Made by a program: the position numbers and the translations under genes. A model generated the notes under the pieces. The model ran no database searches and was not told the origin of the DNA. It worked only from the letters and a program-made list of their open reading frames with translations. From Clostridium porci (GTDB lineage: Bacteria > Bacillota > Clostridia > Lachnospirales > Lachnospiraceae), in contig NZ_VUMD01000014.1 in the NCBI RefSeq assembly GCF_009696375.1, positions 34,973 to 98,972 on the forward strand: a stretch of 64,000 nt of DNA, given 5' to 3'. Numbering within the stretch: position 1 is the first letter of the stretch; every line of letters starts with the position of its first letter. Below are positions 8,388 to 17,200 of the stretch, piece after piece.

Positions 8388-9266
8388 ATGGCCGTATTCC
8401 GCATTGAACGGACCAGAGATTATACCGTGATGAGCAATCATCATCTGAGAAATGAAAAATTGTCCCTCAAAGCCAAAGGGCTGCTCTCCATGATGCTGTC
8501 CTTACCGGAGGATTGGAACTACACCACCAGAGGGCTTGCCAAAATCTGCAAAGAGGGCGTGGACGCTATCGGCGGGGCGCTGCGGGAACTGGAAACTGCC
8601 GGGTACATTGTCCGCCACCAGCTGCGTGACCGGCAGGGCCGGATCAGCGACACCGAGTATGTCATATACGAGCAGCCACAGCCGAAGAACCCGGATACGC
8701 CCCAGCCGGATACGGCTTCACCAGATACGGAAAACCCGTATATGGACAAACCGGATACGGAAAAGCCCGCAGAATTAAATATAGAGAAATCCAATACTCA
8801 AAAATCAAGTACGGATGGATCAAGTACCGATTCCATTCCCTTCCGGGAGAAAACGGCGGCAAGACCGCCGGAACGGAAAGGAAGGGATGCGATGTCTGTC
8901 TCCGAGATGGAAAATTATCGTGAATTGATTTTGGAGAACATCGAGTATGACTATCTGTGCAGGGAGTTTGCCACTTATCGGGAGGATTTGGACGAAATCG
9001 TGGATTTGATTGTGGAGACAGTCTGCGCCAAGCGGCAGACAACCCGGATTTGCCGCAGCGATTATCTCCATGAGGTTGTGCGTTCCAAATTCCTGAAGCT
9101 GGACAGCGAGCATATCCGGTATGTCATGGACAGCTTGCAGAAAAACACCACTGAGGTCCGCAACATGAAGCAATATCTGCTGGCGGTGCTGTTTAACGCG
9201 CCCACCACCATGAACAATCACTGCACCGTACAAGTGAATCACGACATGAACGCAGGCGGCTGGTAA
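8388..9266 (+). CDS. Replication-initiator-like winged-helix protein (DUF6017 type)
   Basis: This 292-residue protein starts with an initiator-like winged helix (SLKAKGLLSMMLSLPEDWNYTTRGLAKICKEG, shown only by its conserved core SLKAKGLLSMML). A low-complexity linker with repeated PDT units follows (about residues 95-135), then a C-terminal helical DUF6017-type domain. This class is the usual initiator or regulator of Tn1549-like elements and may drive replication of the circular form. ATG 8388 has GGAAGGAGTGAGG upstream. The linker repeat could vary in length between relatives. Confidence 0.82.
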   Translation: MAVFRIERTRDYTVMSNHHLRNEKLSLKAKGLLSMMLSLPEDWNYTTRGLAKICKEGVDAIGGALRELETAGYIVRHQLRDRQGRISDTEYVIYEQPQPKNPDTPQPDTASPDTENPYMDKPDTEKPAELNIEKSNTQKSSTDGSSTDSIPFREKTAARPPERKGRDAMSVSEMENYRELILENIEYDYLCREFATYREDLDEIVDLIVETVCAKRQTTRICRSDYLHEVVRSKFLKLDSEHIRYVMDSLQKNTTEVRNMKQYLLAVLFNAPTTMNNHCTVQVNHDMNAGGW

Positions 9267-9300
9267 AGTCCGCCTTTTATCATGCCAAAGGAGGCACGAC

Positions 9301-10047
9301 ATGAACCAGATGGAAATTTTCAAAAACCCGGAGTTTGGCAGTATCCGGGTCATCGAAGAAAACGGCAAATACCTGTTCTGCGGTTTGGATATTGCAACAG
9401 CTTTAGGTTATGCAAAACCCAGAAATGCTATCAACAGTCATTGCCGGTACGCCCTAAAACGGGGCGTACCTCATCCTCAGAACCCTGAGTACAACATAGA
9501 TATGACTTTTATTCCCGAAGGTGATCTATACCGCCTGATTGTTCACAGCAAATTGCCATCGGCAGAACGGTTTGAACGGTGGGTGTTTGATGAGGTTCTG
9601 CCTACCATTCGTAAGCACGGGGCCTATCTCACGAAAGAGAAGCTGTGGGAGGTAGCCACTTCCCCGGAAGCTCTGATGAAGCTCTGCTCAGACTTGTTGG
9701 CTGAGCGTGAAACGAATATTTCTCTGCGTAAGGCAAATGCACAGCTGGAGGGCAAAGCCGCTTTCTATGACCTGTTCATCGACTTAAAAAACAGCACCAA
9801 TCTCAGGACTACCGCCAAAGAGTTGGATGTTCCGGAGCGCCGGTTTGTCCGGTTTCTGATAGAACGGAGGTTTGTGTACCGCACGGCATCCGGCAATGTG
9901 CTACCTTATGCCAATGTGAAAAATGCAGGGCTGTTTTGCGTTAAAGACTACTGCAACCACGGTCATACCGGTTCCTACACGCTGGTCACGCCCCAGGGCA
10001 AGCTCTACTTTGCCCAGCAGCGGGACAGCATCCTGATGATGATATGA
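9301..10047 (+). CDS. BRO-N / KilAC-domain antirepressor-like protein
   Basis: This 248-residue protein has an N-terminal BRO domain (YLFCGLDIATALGY and the FERWVFDEVLPTIRKHG end, about residues 1-110) and a C-terminal KilAC-type domain (about 135-245, TTAKELDVPERRFVRFLIE). In phages such proteins bind DNA and counter repressors; on conjugative elements they probably control transfer genes. AAAGGAGG lies upstream of ATG 9301. It sits between the initiator and the pcfB-virD4 operon. Confidence 0.86.
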   Translation: MNQMEIFKNPEFGSIRVIEENGKYLFCGLDIATALGYAKPRNAINSHCRYALKRGVPHPQNPEYNIDMTFIPEGDLYRLIVHSKLPSAERFERWVFDEVLPTIRKHGAYLTKEKLWEVATSPEALMKLCSDLLAERETNISLRKANAQLEGKAAFYDLFIDLKNSTNLRTTAKELDVPERRFVRFLIERRFVYRTASGNVLPYANVKNAGLFCVKDYCNHGHTGSYTLVTPQGKLYFAQQRDSILMMI

Positions 10048-10135
10048 TGACCCGTTATCTTCTTCGGCGGCTGGTAGTCCCGCCTTAGATTTTTTGAAGC
10101 ATCCCTGCAAAATCCGTGGAAGGAGGCGTTATCCC

Positions 10136-10636
10136 ATGCAGGAAGAAGTGGAAAACAGAACTTTAACGCTGGTAGTCAGCGGAACAAAGTTTACCGGGCG
10201 GCTGTTTAAGGCTGCCATTTGTAAATACCTTGCCCACCGCAAGGAAAAGAAGCTACAAAAGCAGAGAAGCCGTGACGCACCTGTGAAGTCCCAGGGCAAA
10301 CAGACGGTCAAGCAGCTCGTTGGTCAGAACCAGGGCGTATCCAGCATCGAGATCACCGACCTCTCCATCAAGGAGTTTGAGAAAATAGCCCGGAAATATG
10401 GCGTGGATTATGCGGTGAAGAAAGACCGTAGTAGCTCCCCGCCTAAATACCTGATTTTTTTCAAAGGACGGGATACGGATGCGCTGACCGCTGCTTTCAC
10501 CGAGTACACCGGCAAAAAAGTCAAAAAGGCAGAGAAAACAGAGCGCCCGTCCGTGTTGGCAAAGCTGAACCATTTCAAAGAGCTGGTCAAAAATGCCGTG
10601 GTGGACCGCACCAAGCGAAAGGAGCTGGAACGATGA
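10136..10636 (+). CDS. PcfB-family conjugation protein (DUF3801)
   Basis: This 166-residue basic protein resembles PcfB of pCF10, a relaxosome or coupling-protein accessory. Visible features are an N-terminal LTLVVSGTKFTGRLFKAAI segment and a central SSIEITDLSIKEFEKIARKY region with alternating charge. ATG 10136 is preceded by GGAAGGAGG. It overlaps the VirD4 start by ATGA, so the two are translationally coupled, which fits PcfB acting with the coupling protein. Confidence 0.82.
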   Translation: MQEEVENRTLTLVVSGTKFTGRLFKAAICKYLAHRKEKKLQKQRSRDAPVKSQGKQTVKQLVGQNQGVSSIEITDLSIKEFEKIARKYGVDYAVKKDRSSSPPKYLIFFKGRDTDALTAAFTEYTGKKVKKAEKTERPSVLAKLNHFKELVKNAVVDRTKRKELER

Positions 10637-11651
10637 AAAAACAGCTGAACATCAAAAAGCTCGTTTTGCTGAACCTGCCCTATATCCTGATGGGCTTATT
10701 TGCCACAAACTTCGGAGAAGCGTGGCGTACAGCTGTGGGCGCGGACGCGTCGGCAAAAATACTCTCGTGTTTCTCCATGCTGCCGGTGGCGCTGGCCAGC
10801 TGGTGGCCCAGCCTGCACCCGCTGGATCTGCTGGTGGGCCTGTGCTGCGGCGCTGGCCTGCGGCTGGCCGTATACCTGAAAAGCAAAAATGCCAAGAAAT
10901 ACCGGCATGGCATGGAGTACGGCTCCGCCCGCTGGGGCACCCATGAGGATATTGCACCCTACATCGACCCGGTATTCCAGAACAATATGCTTCTGACCAA
11001 AACCGAGAGCCTGACCATGAACAGTCGCCCCAAGGCCCCCAAGACCGCCAGAAACAAAAATGTGCTGGTGATCGGCGGCTCCGGTTCCGGTAAGACCCGC
11101 TTCTGGCTCAAACCGAATTTGATGCAGATGCACTCGTCCTATGTAGTCACAGACCCGAAAGGAACCATTTTGGTGGAGTGCGGGAAAATGCTTCAGCGGG
11201 GCGCACCCAAGCTGGGGAAAGACGGAAAGCCCATGAAGGACAAGCATGGAAAGGTTATCTATGAGCCGTACCGCATTAAGGTCCTCAATACCATCAACTT
11301 CAAGAAGTCCATGCACTACAATCCTTTTTCGTATATTCACAGCGAAAAAGACATCTTGAAGCTGGTTACGACTTTAATAGCAAATACCAAGGGAGAGGGC
11401 AAAGCCGGTGATGATTTTTGGGTGAAGGCCGAGACACTGCTGTACTGCGCGTTGATTGGGTATATCCACTACGAGGCTCCGATGGAGGAACAGAATTTCT
11501 CTACCCTCATCGAGTTTATCAATGCGATGGAGGTCCGGGAGGACGATGAAGAATTTAAGAACCCCGTTGACCTGATGTTTGATGCGCTGGAAGCGGAAAA
11601 GCCCAACCACTTCGCGGTCCGGCAATATAAGAAATACAAGCTGGCAGCGGG
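10633..11651 (+). pseudogene. VirD4/TraG coupling protein, N-terminal part (gene split by nested element)
   Basis: The first 339 codons encode a type IV coupling protein: two N-terminal membrane segments (about residues 9-30 and 50-80), then Walker A VIGGSGSGKTR at about residue 147. Coding is intact up to LAAG, where the nested element enters at the Gly codon 11650-11652. The frame continues by chance into the element and fuses to its recombinase, so an unbroken reading frame runs from 10633 to 13626. The missing half resumes at 22627. VirD4 would link the relaxosome to the secretion channel; in this state it is broken. Confidence 0.93.
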
Positions 11652-11664
11652 TGTTGTATGCTCT

Positions 11665-11700
11665 AAGAGACTTCTTAATCAAGCAAGTGAGAAGTCTCTT
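11665..11700 (+). promoter_or_regulatory. Inverted repeat in the left end of the nested element
   Basis: AAGAGACTTCT (11665-11675) is perfectly repeated inverted as AGAAGTCTCTT (11690-11700), a 14-base loop apart, 14 bases from the junction and about 40 bases before the recombinase start. It may be a recombinase binding site, an operator, or a hairpin limiting read-through from virD4. There is no T-run. Confidence 0.6.
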
Positions 11701-11739
11701 AGAACACATAACCTAAAATCGAAGAAAGGAGCGCAAGCG

Positions 11740-13626
11740 ATGAGAAAAAACGAGAAAATCACAGCTCTGTACGAACGACTGAGCCGTGATGACTTTGGCA
11801 AAGATGATGACCAACAGCGTGAGAGCAATTCCATATCCAATCAAAAGGCGATGTTGGAGGAGTTTGCCGCACGGCAGGGGTTTACGAACATTGTCCATTT
11901 CACGGACGATGGCATTAGTGGGACTTGCTTTGACCGTCCCGGATTTCTGGCAATGATGAAAGAAGTTGAAGCAGGGAATGTGGAGTACCTGTGCCTAAAG
12001 GACATGAGCCGCATGGGTCGTGACTATCTAAAGGTCGGTCAGATTATGGAAATCCTGCGTCAGCGTGGTGTCCGCTTAATTGCCATCAATGACGGTGTTG
12101 ACAGCGCCAGAGGGGACGATGATTTTACCCCTTTCCGCAACATCATGAACGAATATTATGCGCGAGATACCAGCCGTAAAATCCGTTCCACTTTCCAGTC
12201 CAAAGGCAAGTCCGGCAAGCACCTCACAGGTTTAGTCATTTACGGCTACCTTTGGAATGAGGCACGGGATCAATGGTTAGTTGACCCCGAAGCCGCCGAG
12301 GTGGTCAAGCGCATCTTTGCCATGACGATTGAGGGCTATGGACCGTATCAGATCGCCGGCAAACTAAAATCGGAAAAGGTACTTATTCCCTCCGCTTACC
12401 TTGCCCAGCACGGCGAGGGCGTGAACAAAAACAAGACTTTCAAAGATGTGTACGGCTGGGGTTCTTCCACCATCTGCAACATTCTTGAAAAGCGTGAATA
12501 TTTGGGACACACCATCAATTTCAAGACCCGAAAGCACTTCAAGGACAAGAAAAGCCATTACGTCCCGGAGGACGAATGGACGATTTTTGAGAATACTCAC
12601 GAAGCCATCATTGACCAGCAGACCTTTGACCTTGTGCAGAAAATCCGCAGCAAGGTCAGACGCTACCCGGACGGTTGGGGCGAGACCGCGCCCCTCACAG
12701 GCTTGCTCTATTGCGCTGATTGTGGTGGAAAGATGTATGTCCACCGCACCAACAACGGCAAACGCATTTCTCAATATACCTGCTCACAGTACAGCAAAAT
12801 CCCAGTCGGAAAGCTCTGTGCCACACAGCACCGTATCAATGAAGAAGTGGTACTTTCCCTTGTATCCGATATGCTCAAAGCCATTGCCGAGTATGCCAAA
12901 CATGACCGCGCCGAGTTTGTTCGTGTAGTGCAAGAAGCCCAGTCCAGCCAGCAGACAGCGGCAGTTAGGAAACAGCGCACACGCCTTGCCGCCGCAAAGC
13001 AGAGAGTTTCTGAATTGGAAGTCCTTCTTTGTAAAATCTATGAGGACAACATTTTAGGAAAGCTGTCCGACAGCAGATACGCCACTCTGGACGCACAGTA
13101 CGCAAAAGAACAGACTGAACTCAATGCAGAGATTGCTTCTTTGGAAAAAGCGGTTGATGGCTACGAAAAACATGAGAAAGATGTTGACCATTTTATCGCT
13201 CTGATTGACAAGTATGAGAACTTTGACAAGCTGACGATTGCCATGCTCAATGAGTTTGTTGAGAAAATCCTTGTGCATGAGCGTGACCGCAAAGGCAGTA
13301 TACAGACCACACAGGAGGTCGAGATTTACTTCAATTTTGTCGGGCGATTTGTTCCCCCGGCGTTTGGAGAAGTGGAGCTGACCCCGGAGGAATTAGAGGA
13401 AATCCGCAAGCGTGAGGAACGCAAGGGCAGGCTTCATCAGAACTACTTGAAGCGGAAAGCCAGCGGAGCGCAGAAGCGATACGAGGACAAAATCAAGGGG
13501 AGAAAAAAGGCGGAAATCGAAGCCAAGAAAGCCGCTATTCGTGCGGAGGACATTGCAAAGGGCGTGTTCGTTCCTGTATCACAGTTACCCGCACGAGAGC
13601 CAAAGAAAGGAGTGCAGACCGCATGA
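11740..13626 (+). CDS. Large serine recombinase (TnpX-like)
   Basis: This 628-residue recombinase should excise and insert the nested element. The resolvase domain has the nucleophile Ser15 in LYERLSRDDF and the core KDMSRMGRDYLKVG. A recombinase domain follows (GYLWNEARDQWLVDPEAAEVV), then a zinc ribbon (CADCGGKM ... TCSQY ... C) and a long coiled coil. I chose ATG 11740, preceded by AAAGGAG; without it the frame stays open upstream into truncated virD4. The stop overlaps tnpV by four bases. The length and neighbours TnpV/TnpW match the Tn4451 family. Confidence 0.95.
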   Translation: MRKNEKITALYERLSRDDFGKDDDQQRESNSISNQKAMLEEFAARQGFTNIVHFTDDGISGTCFDRPGFLAMMKEVEAGNVEYLCLKDMSRMGRDYLKVGQIMEILRQRGVRLIAINDGVDSARGDDDFTPFRNIMNEYYARDTSRKIRSTFQSKGKSGKHLTGLVIYGYLWNEARDQWLVDPEAAEVVKRIFAMTIEGYGPYQIAGKLKSEKVLIPSAYLAQHGEGVNKNKTFKDVYGWGSSTICNILEKREYLGHTINFKTRKHFKDKKSHYVPEDEWTIFENTHEAIIDQQTFDLVQKIRSKVRRYPDGWGETAPLTGLLYCADCGGKMYVHRTNNGKRISQYTCSQYSKIPVGKLCATQHRINEEVVLSLVSDMLKAIAEYAKHDRAEFVRVVQEAQSSQQTAAVRKQRTRLAAAKQRVSELEVLLCKIYEDNILGKLSDSRYATLDAQYAKEQTELNAEIASLEKAVDGYEKHEKDVDHFIALIDKYENFDKLTIAMLNEFVEKILVHERDRKGSIQTTQEVEIYFNFVGRFVPPAFGEVELTPEELEEIRKREERKGRLHQNYLKRKASGAQKRYEDKIKGRKKAEIEAKKAAIRAEDIAKGVFVPVSQLPAREPKKGVQTA

Positions 13627-13949
13627 GAAAAATCATCGACAACAGCCGCAGTCCAGAAAAGAAGAGACCCCAGATCGGACATTACGGGCATTTGCGCAAA
13701 GCCTATCTTGAGGGCTACCGCCCCGACCTCTACGCCGCGCTTATCGTTAGCGAACAGCTCTATGAGCATTGCGCAGAGATTGAAGCCGCCGTCAGAAGTC
13801 GTCTTGACATTATCATTCCTCAACTTGCCGCAAACGCGGGCGCGACAGAAGCTCTCAAAGCCCAAGACCCTATGAAATGGGTGGGCTTGATGAACGCCTA
13901 CAAGGCACAAGCAGAGGAAATTGTGAAGTTCGAGCTGATTTATGATTGA
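13623..13949 (+). CDS. tnpV: TnpV-family transposon protein
   Basis: This 108-residue protein has the TnpV hallmarks GHYGHLRKAYLEGYRP and the DPMKWVGLMNAYKAQAEEIV tail. The role is unknown; the family was first seen in Tn4451 next to TnpX. The start codon overlaps the recombinase stop (ATGA), so the two are translationally coupled. A paralogue lies at 37856-38212, hidden inside the helicase gene of the outer element. Confidence 0.85.
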   Translation: MRKIIDNSRSPEKKRPQIGHYGHLRKAYLEGYRPDLYAALIVSEQLYEHCAEIEAAVRSRLDIIIPQLAANAGATEALKAQDPMKWVGLMNAYKAQAEEIVKFELIYD

Positions 13950-13960
13950 GGAGGTACAGC

Positions 13961-14155
13961 ATGGATAACGGTTACATTGTGCGGTTTATCCGCAAGGACA
14001 ATAGGCCAGTTGAAGAGTTCTTTTATCATACTTATGAGGAGGCGTTTGTTCACCTCGCACTTTTCCGTGATGATGATTCAGGAATATATAGGAGAATTGA
14101 GATTGTAAAGGCTGCTAATGATTCAAAACCTCTTACAACTTTGAAAACAGGTTAA
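13961..14155 (+). CDS. Small protein, unknown function
   Basis: A 64-residue product starting MDNGYIVRFIRKDNRP, with GAGGAGGT just upstream of ATG 13961. No motif is recognised. It is the last gene before a strong bidirectional terminator and belongs to the recombinase-tnpV transcript. Confidence 0.6.
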   Translation: MDNGYIVRFIRKDNRPVEEFFYHTYEEAFVHLALFRDDDSGIYRRIEIVKAANDSKPLTTLKTG

Positions 14156-14193
14156 AAAATGGGTGGCTCACTGGAATGTGAGCCACCCATTTT
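14156..14193. terminator. Bidirectional terminator
   Basis: A perfect 16-bp stem (14156-14171 with 14178-14193, loop TGGAAT) is flanked by A-run and T-run, so it works on both strands. It separates the recombinase operon from the converging restriction gene, whose stop codon overlaps its edge. Confidence 0.88.
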
Positions 14194-15244
14194 AGTTGAG
14201 AACTGTAAAATATAACGTTTGGTCAAATCTTCGTTCAGGGCTAAGATGCTGAATGTATCCGGGTTCAATAATGTCGTGAACCACAGTTTTTGGGAGAATT
14301 GGACGGACAATACGATCAGACGTAACGTATTTTCTCCACTTCGATCCCCCAATAGCAAACTCTTTATCCGTTTGATTGCCAAATGCCATTTGCCGATAAA
14401 TATCAACCACGCGAATTTTCCCGGATTTGCTCAATTCCCACAGGCAACGAGCGAGCCGAGCGGATGCTCTCATGGGTCTGCTCATTGTTGTCGCGGCTGC
14501 ATCGGAACCGTCCACAAAAAGGCGCGAAAATGCGTAGTCGCTCCATATTACTATGTCAAATGCTTGATCCGCAAGTTGAGGAGACTTTCCTTGCGTTTTC
14601 CAAACAGTTTGCATTAAAAGAGGCTTTTGATGCTGGTAGTATTCTTTCTGGAAAAGATTTATACTCTGACATAGTAGCGGCATCTTGTGGGTCATCTCAT
14701 AATCGTTATCCCACATTTGAATAGAAGAACATGACTCTTCAAATATCTCTCGGATATGACGCGAATGATCTGCAACCGAGTCAAACATTCCTAACGCACA
14801 ATATGATGTTGTGGCAGAGCGGATAACAAGTTCACATCCCCATTGTTCTTCTGGCAATTTGCTTGTTTGATCCGTTGGCAAAACAGTCAGTTTTACTTCG
14901 AGCGGCGACAGGAAGTGTCCCTCGGTGTCCTTTACAACGAGGTCGATTCCATCAATAGCATCAAATGAATACTGTTGATACGGTTCAAATACTGATTCAA
15001 AACTGAAATGCAAATCTGCCGGTTGCTTGTTACCACACCGAAACACTTCACGAATTGGTATTTCATCAGCGACCACACAGAGCTGACCATCTATACAGTC
15101 CAAGCGAATATAAATCGCAGGAATGTTGTTAGCCAGCATATAGCAAGCCGTAGCAGTTGGAAAACTTGAATTAAAACAGTTCTTTCCCCAATGATCATCG
15201 ACAGTTCGGTTGGAATGCTCAATTCCAAACAGTCCAGACGGCAT
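14192..15244 (-). CDS. HindVP-family type II restriction endonuclease
   Basis: This 350-residue protein matches what I know of the HindVP family: an N-terminal GLFGIEHSNR ... WGKNCFNSSFPTA segment and a likely nuclease core with GIDLVVKD and LEVKLTVLP. The family type enzyme recognises GRCGYC. It is divergent from a C5 cytosine methyltransferase gene, forming a restriction-modification pair, with Vsr alongside. The start is ATG at 15244, with AGGAGTGAG upstream on the minus strand. The specificity of this copy is inferred, not shown. Confidence 0.75.
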   Translation of the reverse strand: MPSGLFGIEHSNRTVDDHWGKNCFNSSFPTATACYMLANNIPAIYIRLDCIDGQLCVVADEIPIREVFRCGNKQPADLHFSFESVFEPYQQYSFDAIDGIDLVVKDTEGHFLSPLEVKLTVLPTDQTSKLPEEQWGCELVIRSATTSYCALGMFDSVADHSRHIREIFEESCSSIQMWDNDYEMTHKMPLLCQSINLFQKEYYQHQKPLLMQTVWKTQGKSPQLADQAFDIVIWSDYAFSRLFVDGSDAAATTMSRPMRASARLARCLWELSKSGKIRVVDIYRQMAFGNQTDKEFAIGGSKWRKYVTSDRIVRPILPKTVVHDIIEPGYIQHLSPERRFDQTLYFTVLN

Positions 15245-15272
15245 AATTTCTCACTCCTATCTTTTAGAAAAT

Positions 15273-15314
15273 GGCGTCAACTACTTGACGTCAACGGCGA
15301 ACCTGATGTATAAT
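15273..15314 (+). promoter_or_regulatory. Methyltransferase promoter overlapping two GRCGYC sites
   Basis: TTGACG (15285-15290) and TATAAT (15309-15314) are 18 bases apart, a strong housekeeping promoter reading into the methyltransferase. GGCGTC (15273-15278) and GACGTC (15287-15292), both matching GRCGYC, lie next to and across the -35 box. GTCAA-N4-TTGAC and TTGACGTCAA dyads cover the same bases and could also bind a regulator. Confidence 0.8.
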
Positions 15315-15391
15315 AAATAAGGGTCATTCGACTGGATAGACCTATTTAGTTTATTTTACCACAGAGACTCCCAGAAAGAAAGGGGTTAATT

Positions 15392-16294
15392 ATGAACGCC
15401 GTTGATCTTTTTGCTGGTTGCGGTGGGTTATCTCTCGGTTTTCAAAAGCAGGGCTTTAACATCGTAGCCGCTTTTGAATGGTGGGATGCCGCTGTTAATT
15501 GTTATAGAGCAAATTTCTCTCACCCTGTGTTTCAAACAGATTTATCCAATGTTGCGGCTTCTGTAAAACAGATTCAGCCATTTCAACCGGATATTATTAT
15601 TGGCGGTCCACCCTGCCAAGATTTCTCACACGCTGGGAAGAGAATAGAAGCAGGTCGAGCTGTGCTTACCGATGCATATGCAGAAATAATTGCAACAATC
15701 AAGCCCACCTGTTTCGTCATGGAAAATGTAGACCGAGCAAGGAACAGCAAAGCATACTCGGATGCACGAAAAACATTCAAAGAAGCTGGTTATGGTCTAA
15801 CTGAGGTTGTACTTGATGCAAGTCTATGCGGAACACCTCAACGAAGAAAAAGGTTTATTTGTTTTGGAATGCAGGGTGCGCAAGATGGGTTTGCGCTAAA
15901 TGCGTTTTTGGAAGGGCAAGCTGAAAAACCGATGACATTGCGAGACTATTTTGGAGATACTTTAGGATTTGAGTATTATTATCGCCACCCTCGCAATTAT
16001 AGCCGTCGAGCTGTCTTTTCAATAGACGAACCAGCGCCAACAATGCGCGGCGTTAATCGTCCTGTTCCCAAAGGGTATCCGGGACACCCAAATGACGCCT
16101 GTGCTGTTACTGAGAAGTTACATGCGCTGACAACCCCAGAACGTGCAATGATTCAAACATTTCCTGCTGATTTCAAATGGATTGGTAGCAAGACAGATAT
16201 TGAACAGATGATAGGAAACGCCGTTCCAGTCAACCTTGCCCAATATGTTGCAAAAATTGTAAAGACCGTTGTGGAGGCGAAAACGAGTGATTGA
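15392..16294 (+). CDS. DNA (cytosine-5-)-methyltransferase
   Basis: This 300-residue C5 methyltransferase carries the ordered motifs: I (DLFAGCGGLSLGF), IV with catalytic Cys75 in GGPPCQDFSHAGKR, VI (MENV), VIII (QRRKRFICFG), IX region (RAMIQTFPADFKW) and X (QMIGNAVPVNLA). It should methylate the recognition sites of the divergent HindVP-type nuclease. ATG 15392 has AAAGGGG upstream. Its end overlaps the next small gene, indicating an operon with vsr. Confidence 0.95.
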   Translation: MNAVDLFAGCGGLSLGFQKQGFNIVAAFEWWDAAVNCYRANFSHPVFQTDLSNVAASVKQIQPFQPDIIIGGPPCQDFSHAGKRIEAGRAVLTDAYAEIIATIKPTCFVMENVDRARNSKAYSDARKTFKEAGYGLTEVVLDASLCGTPQRRKRFICFGMQGAQDGFALNAFLEGQAEKPMTLRDYFGDTLGFEYYYRHPRNYSRRAVFSIDEPAPTMRGVNRPVPKGYPGHPNDACAVTEKLHALTTPERAMIQTFPADFKWIGSKTDIEQMIGNAVPVNLAQYVAKIVKTVVEAKTSD

Positions 16295-16535
16295 AGCCGA
16301 TCAGTTTAAGAAATGGCTAAAGACTAACACCACATATTCAGACGCTGTTATTTGTGATACCGTGTCTCGTGTCAAACGCGCAGACAACATTCTCACATGG
16401 GATGATGCTGAAGTATATCAGTTCTACCTTGAACACAGCGATAGCTATAAAGCGTTGTCCGTCTCTGTCCGCTCTCAGCTAAAAAAAGCAGTTGCACTCT
16501 ACCACAATTATCGTACAGCGGTCTGCAAGAATTAA
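16287..16535 (+). CDS. Small protein between methyltransferase and vsr, unknown function
   Basis: An 82-residue product beginning at GTG 16287, with GGAGGCG seven bases upstream, overlapping the methyltransferase end by eight bases. It reads VIEADQFKKWLKTNT and is largely helical and soluble. Its stop is two bases before vsr. The position suggests a part or regulator of the restriction island, but I recognise no family and no clear DNA-binding motif. Confidence 0.7.
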   Translation: MIEADQFKKWLKTNTTYSDAVICDTVSRVKRADNILTWDDAEVYQFYLEHSDSYKALSVSVRSQLKKAVALYHNYRTAVCKN

Positions 16536-16536
16536 A

Positions 16537-16959
16537 ATGGCTGACGTATTTGACAAAGACCAACGTTCTCAAATAATGCAAAAGGTTAAATCTCACGGCA
16601 ACAAAAGCACTGAGATGAAATTGATCTCAGTGTTTTCGGCAAATGGGATTTGTGGATGGAGACGGAATTATCCAGTTAAGGGACATCCTGATTTTGTTTT
16701 TCTGAAAGAGAAAATCGCCGTTTTTGTGGACGGTTGCTTTTGGCATGGACATGACTGCCGAAACACTAAGCCAGCCGACAATAAAGAGTATTGGGATAAA
16801 AAAAGAGAACGAAATATGCGGCATGATAAAGAAGTCACCGCTCTTTTCGAGTCTCGCGGCTGGATGGTTATTCGGATTTGGGAATGCGAGTTGAAAAAGA
16901 AGAACGCCAACCTTTTGATGAAAAAATTAGAGCCGTTGCTAACCCGAAAATCCCTTTAG
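16537..16959 (+). CDS. vsr: Very short patch repair (Vsr) endonuclease
   Basis: This 140-residue nuclease nicks next to T:G mismatches that arise when 5-methylcytosine deaminates. Signature: DQRSQIMQKVKSHGNKSTE at the N-terminus and FVDGCFWHGHDC with the metal and zinc ligands in the centre. ATG 16537 begins two bases after the upstream stop. Its presence supports a 5-methylcytosine product of the adjacent methyltransferase. Confidence 0.93.
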   Translation: MADVFDKDQRSQIMQKVKSHGNKSTEMKLISVFSANGICGWRRNYPVKGHPDFVFLKEKIAVFVDGCFWHGHDCRNTKPADNKEYWDKKRERNMRHDKEVTALFESRGWMVIRIWECELKKKNANLLMKKLEPLLTRKSL

Positions 16960-17200
16960 GAACTAAAGGGCGCACTTCTATACTCTCTGTCGAGAGTAGT
17001 GCGTCCTGCGGAGCTTCATTCCCGGTTGGCGGAGAAAAAACTGACCGACCGAAAATGTTTCGTCACTTTGTTCCGTCAAAGGAGCTACACTCCCTTGCGA
17101 CGCTTGCGCGTCTATCCCTTGTGGACTTGCCGTCCGCAAACGGTTTGAAAACCGTTCGCCGCCAGCAAGTTTGAGTAGCAGCATTGCGGAGGTTTGTTAT

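Noticed and set aside
14219..14724. Plus-strand frames opposite the restriction gene
   Set aside because: The minus frame has a HindVP-like protein with proper start, ribosome site and a bidirectional terminator at its end; the plus frames show no motif.
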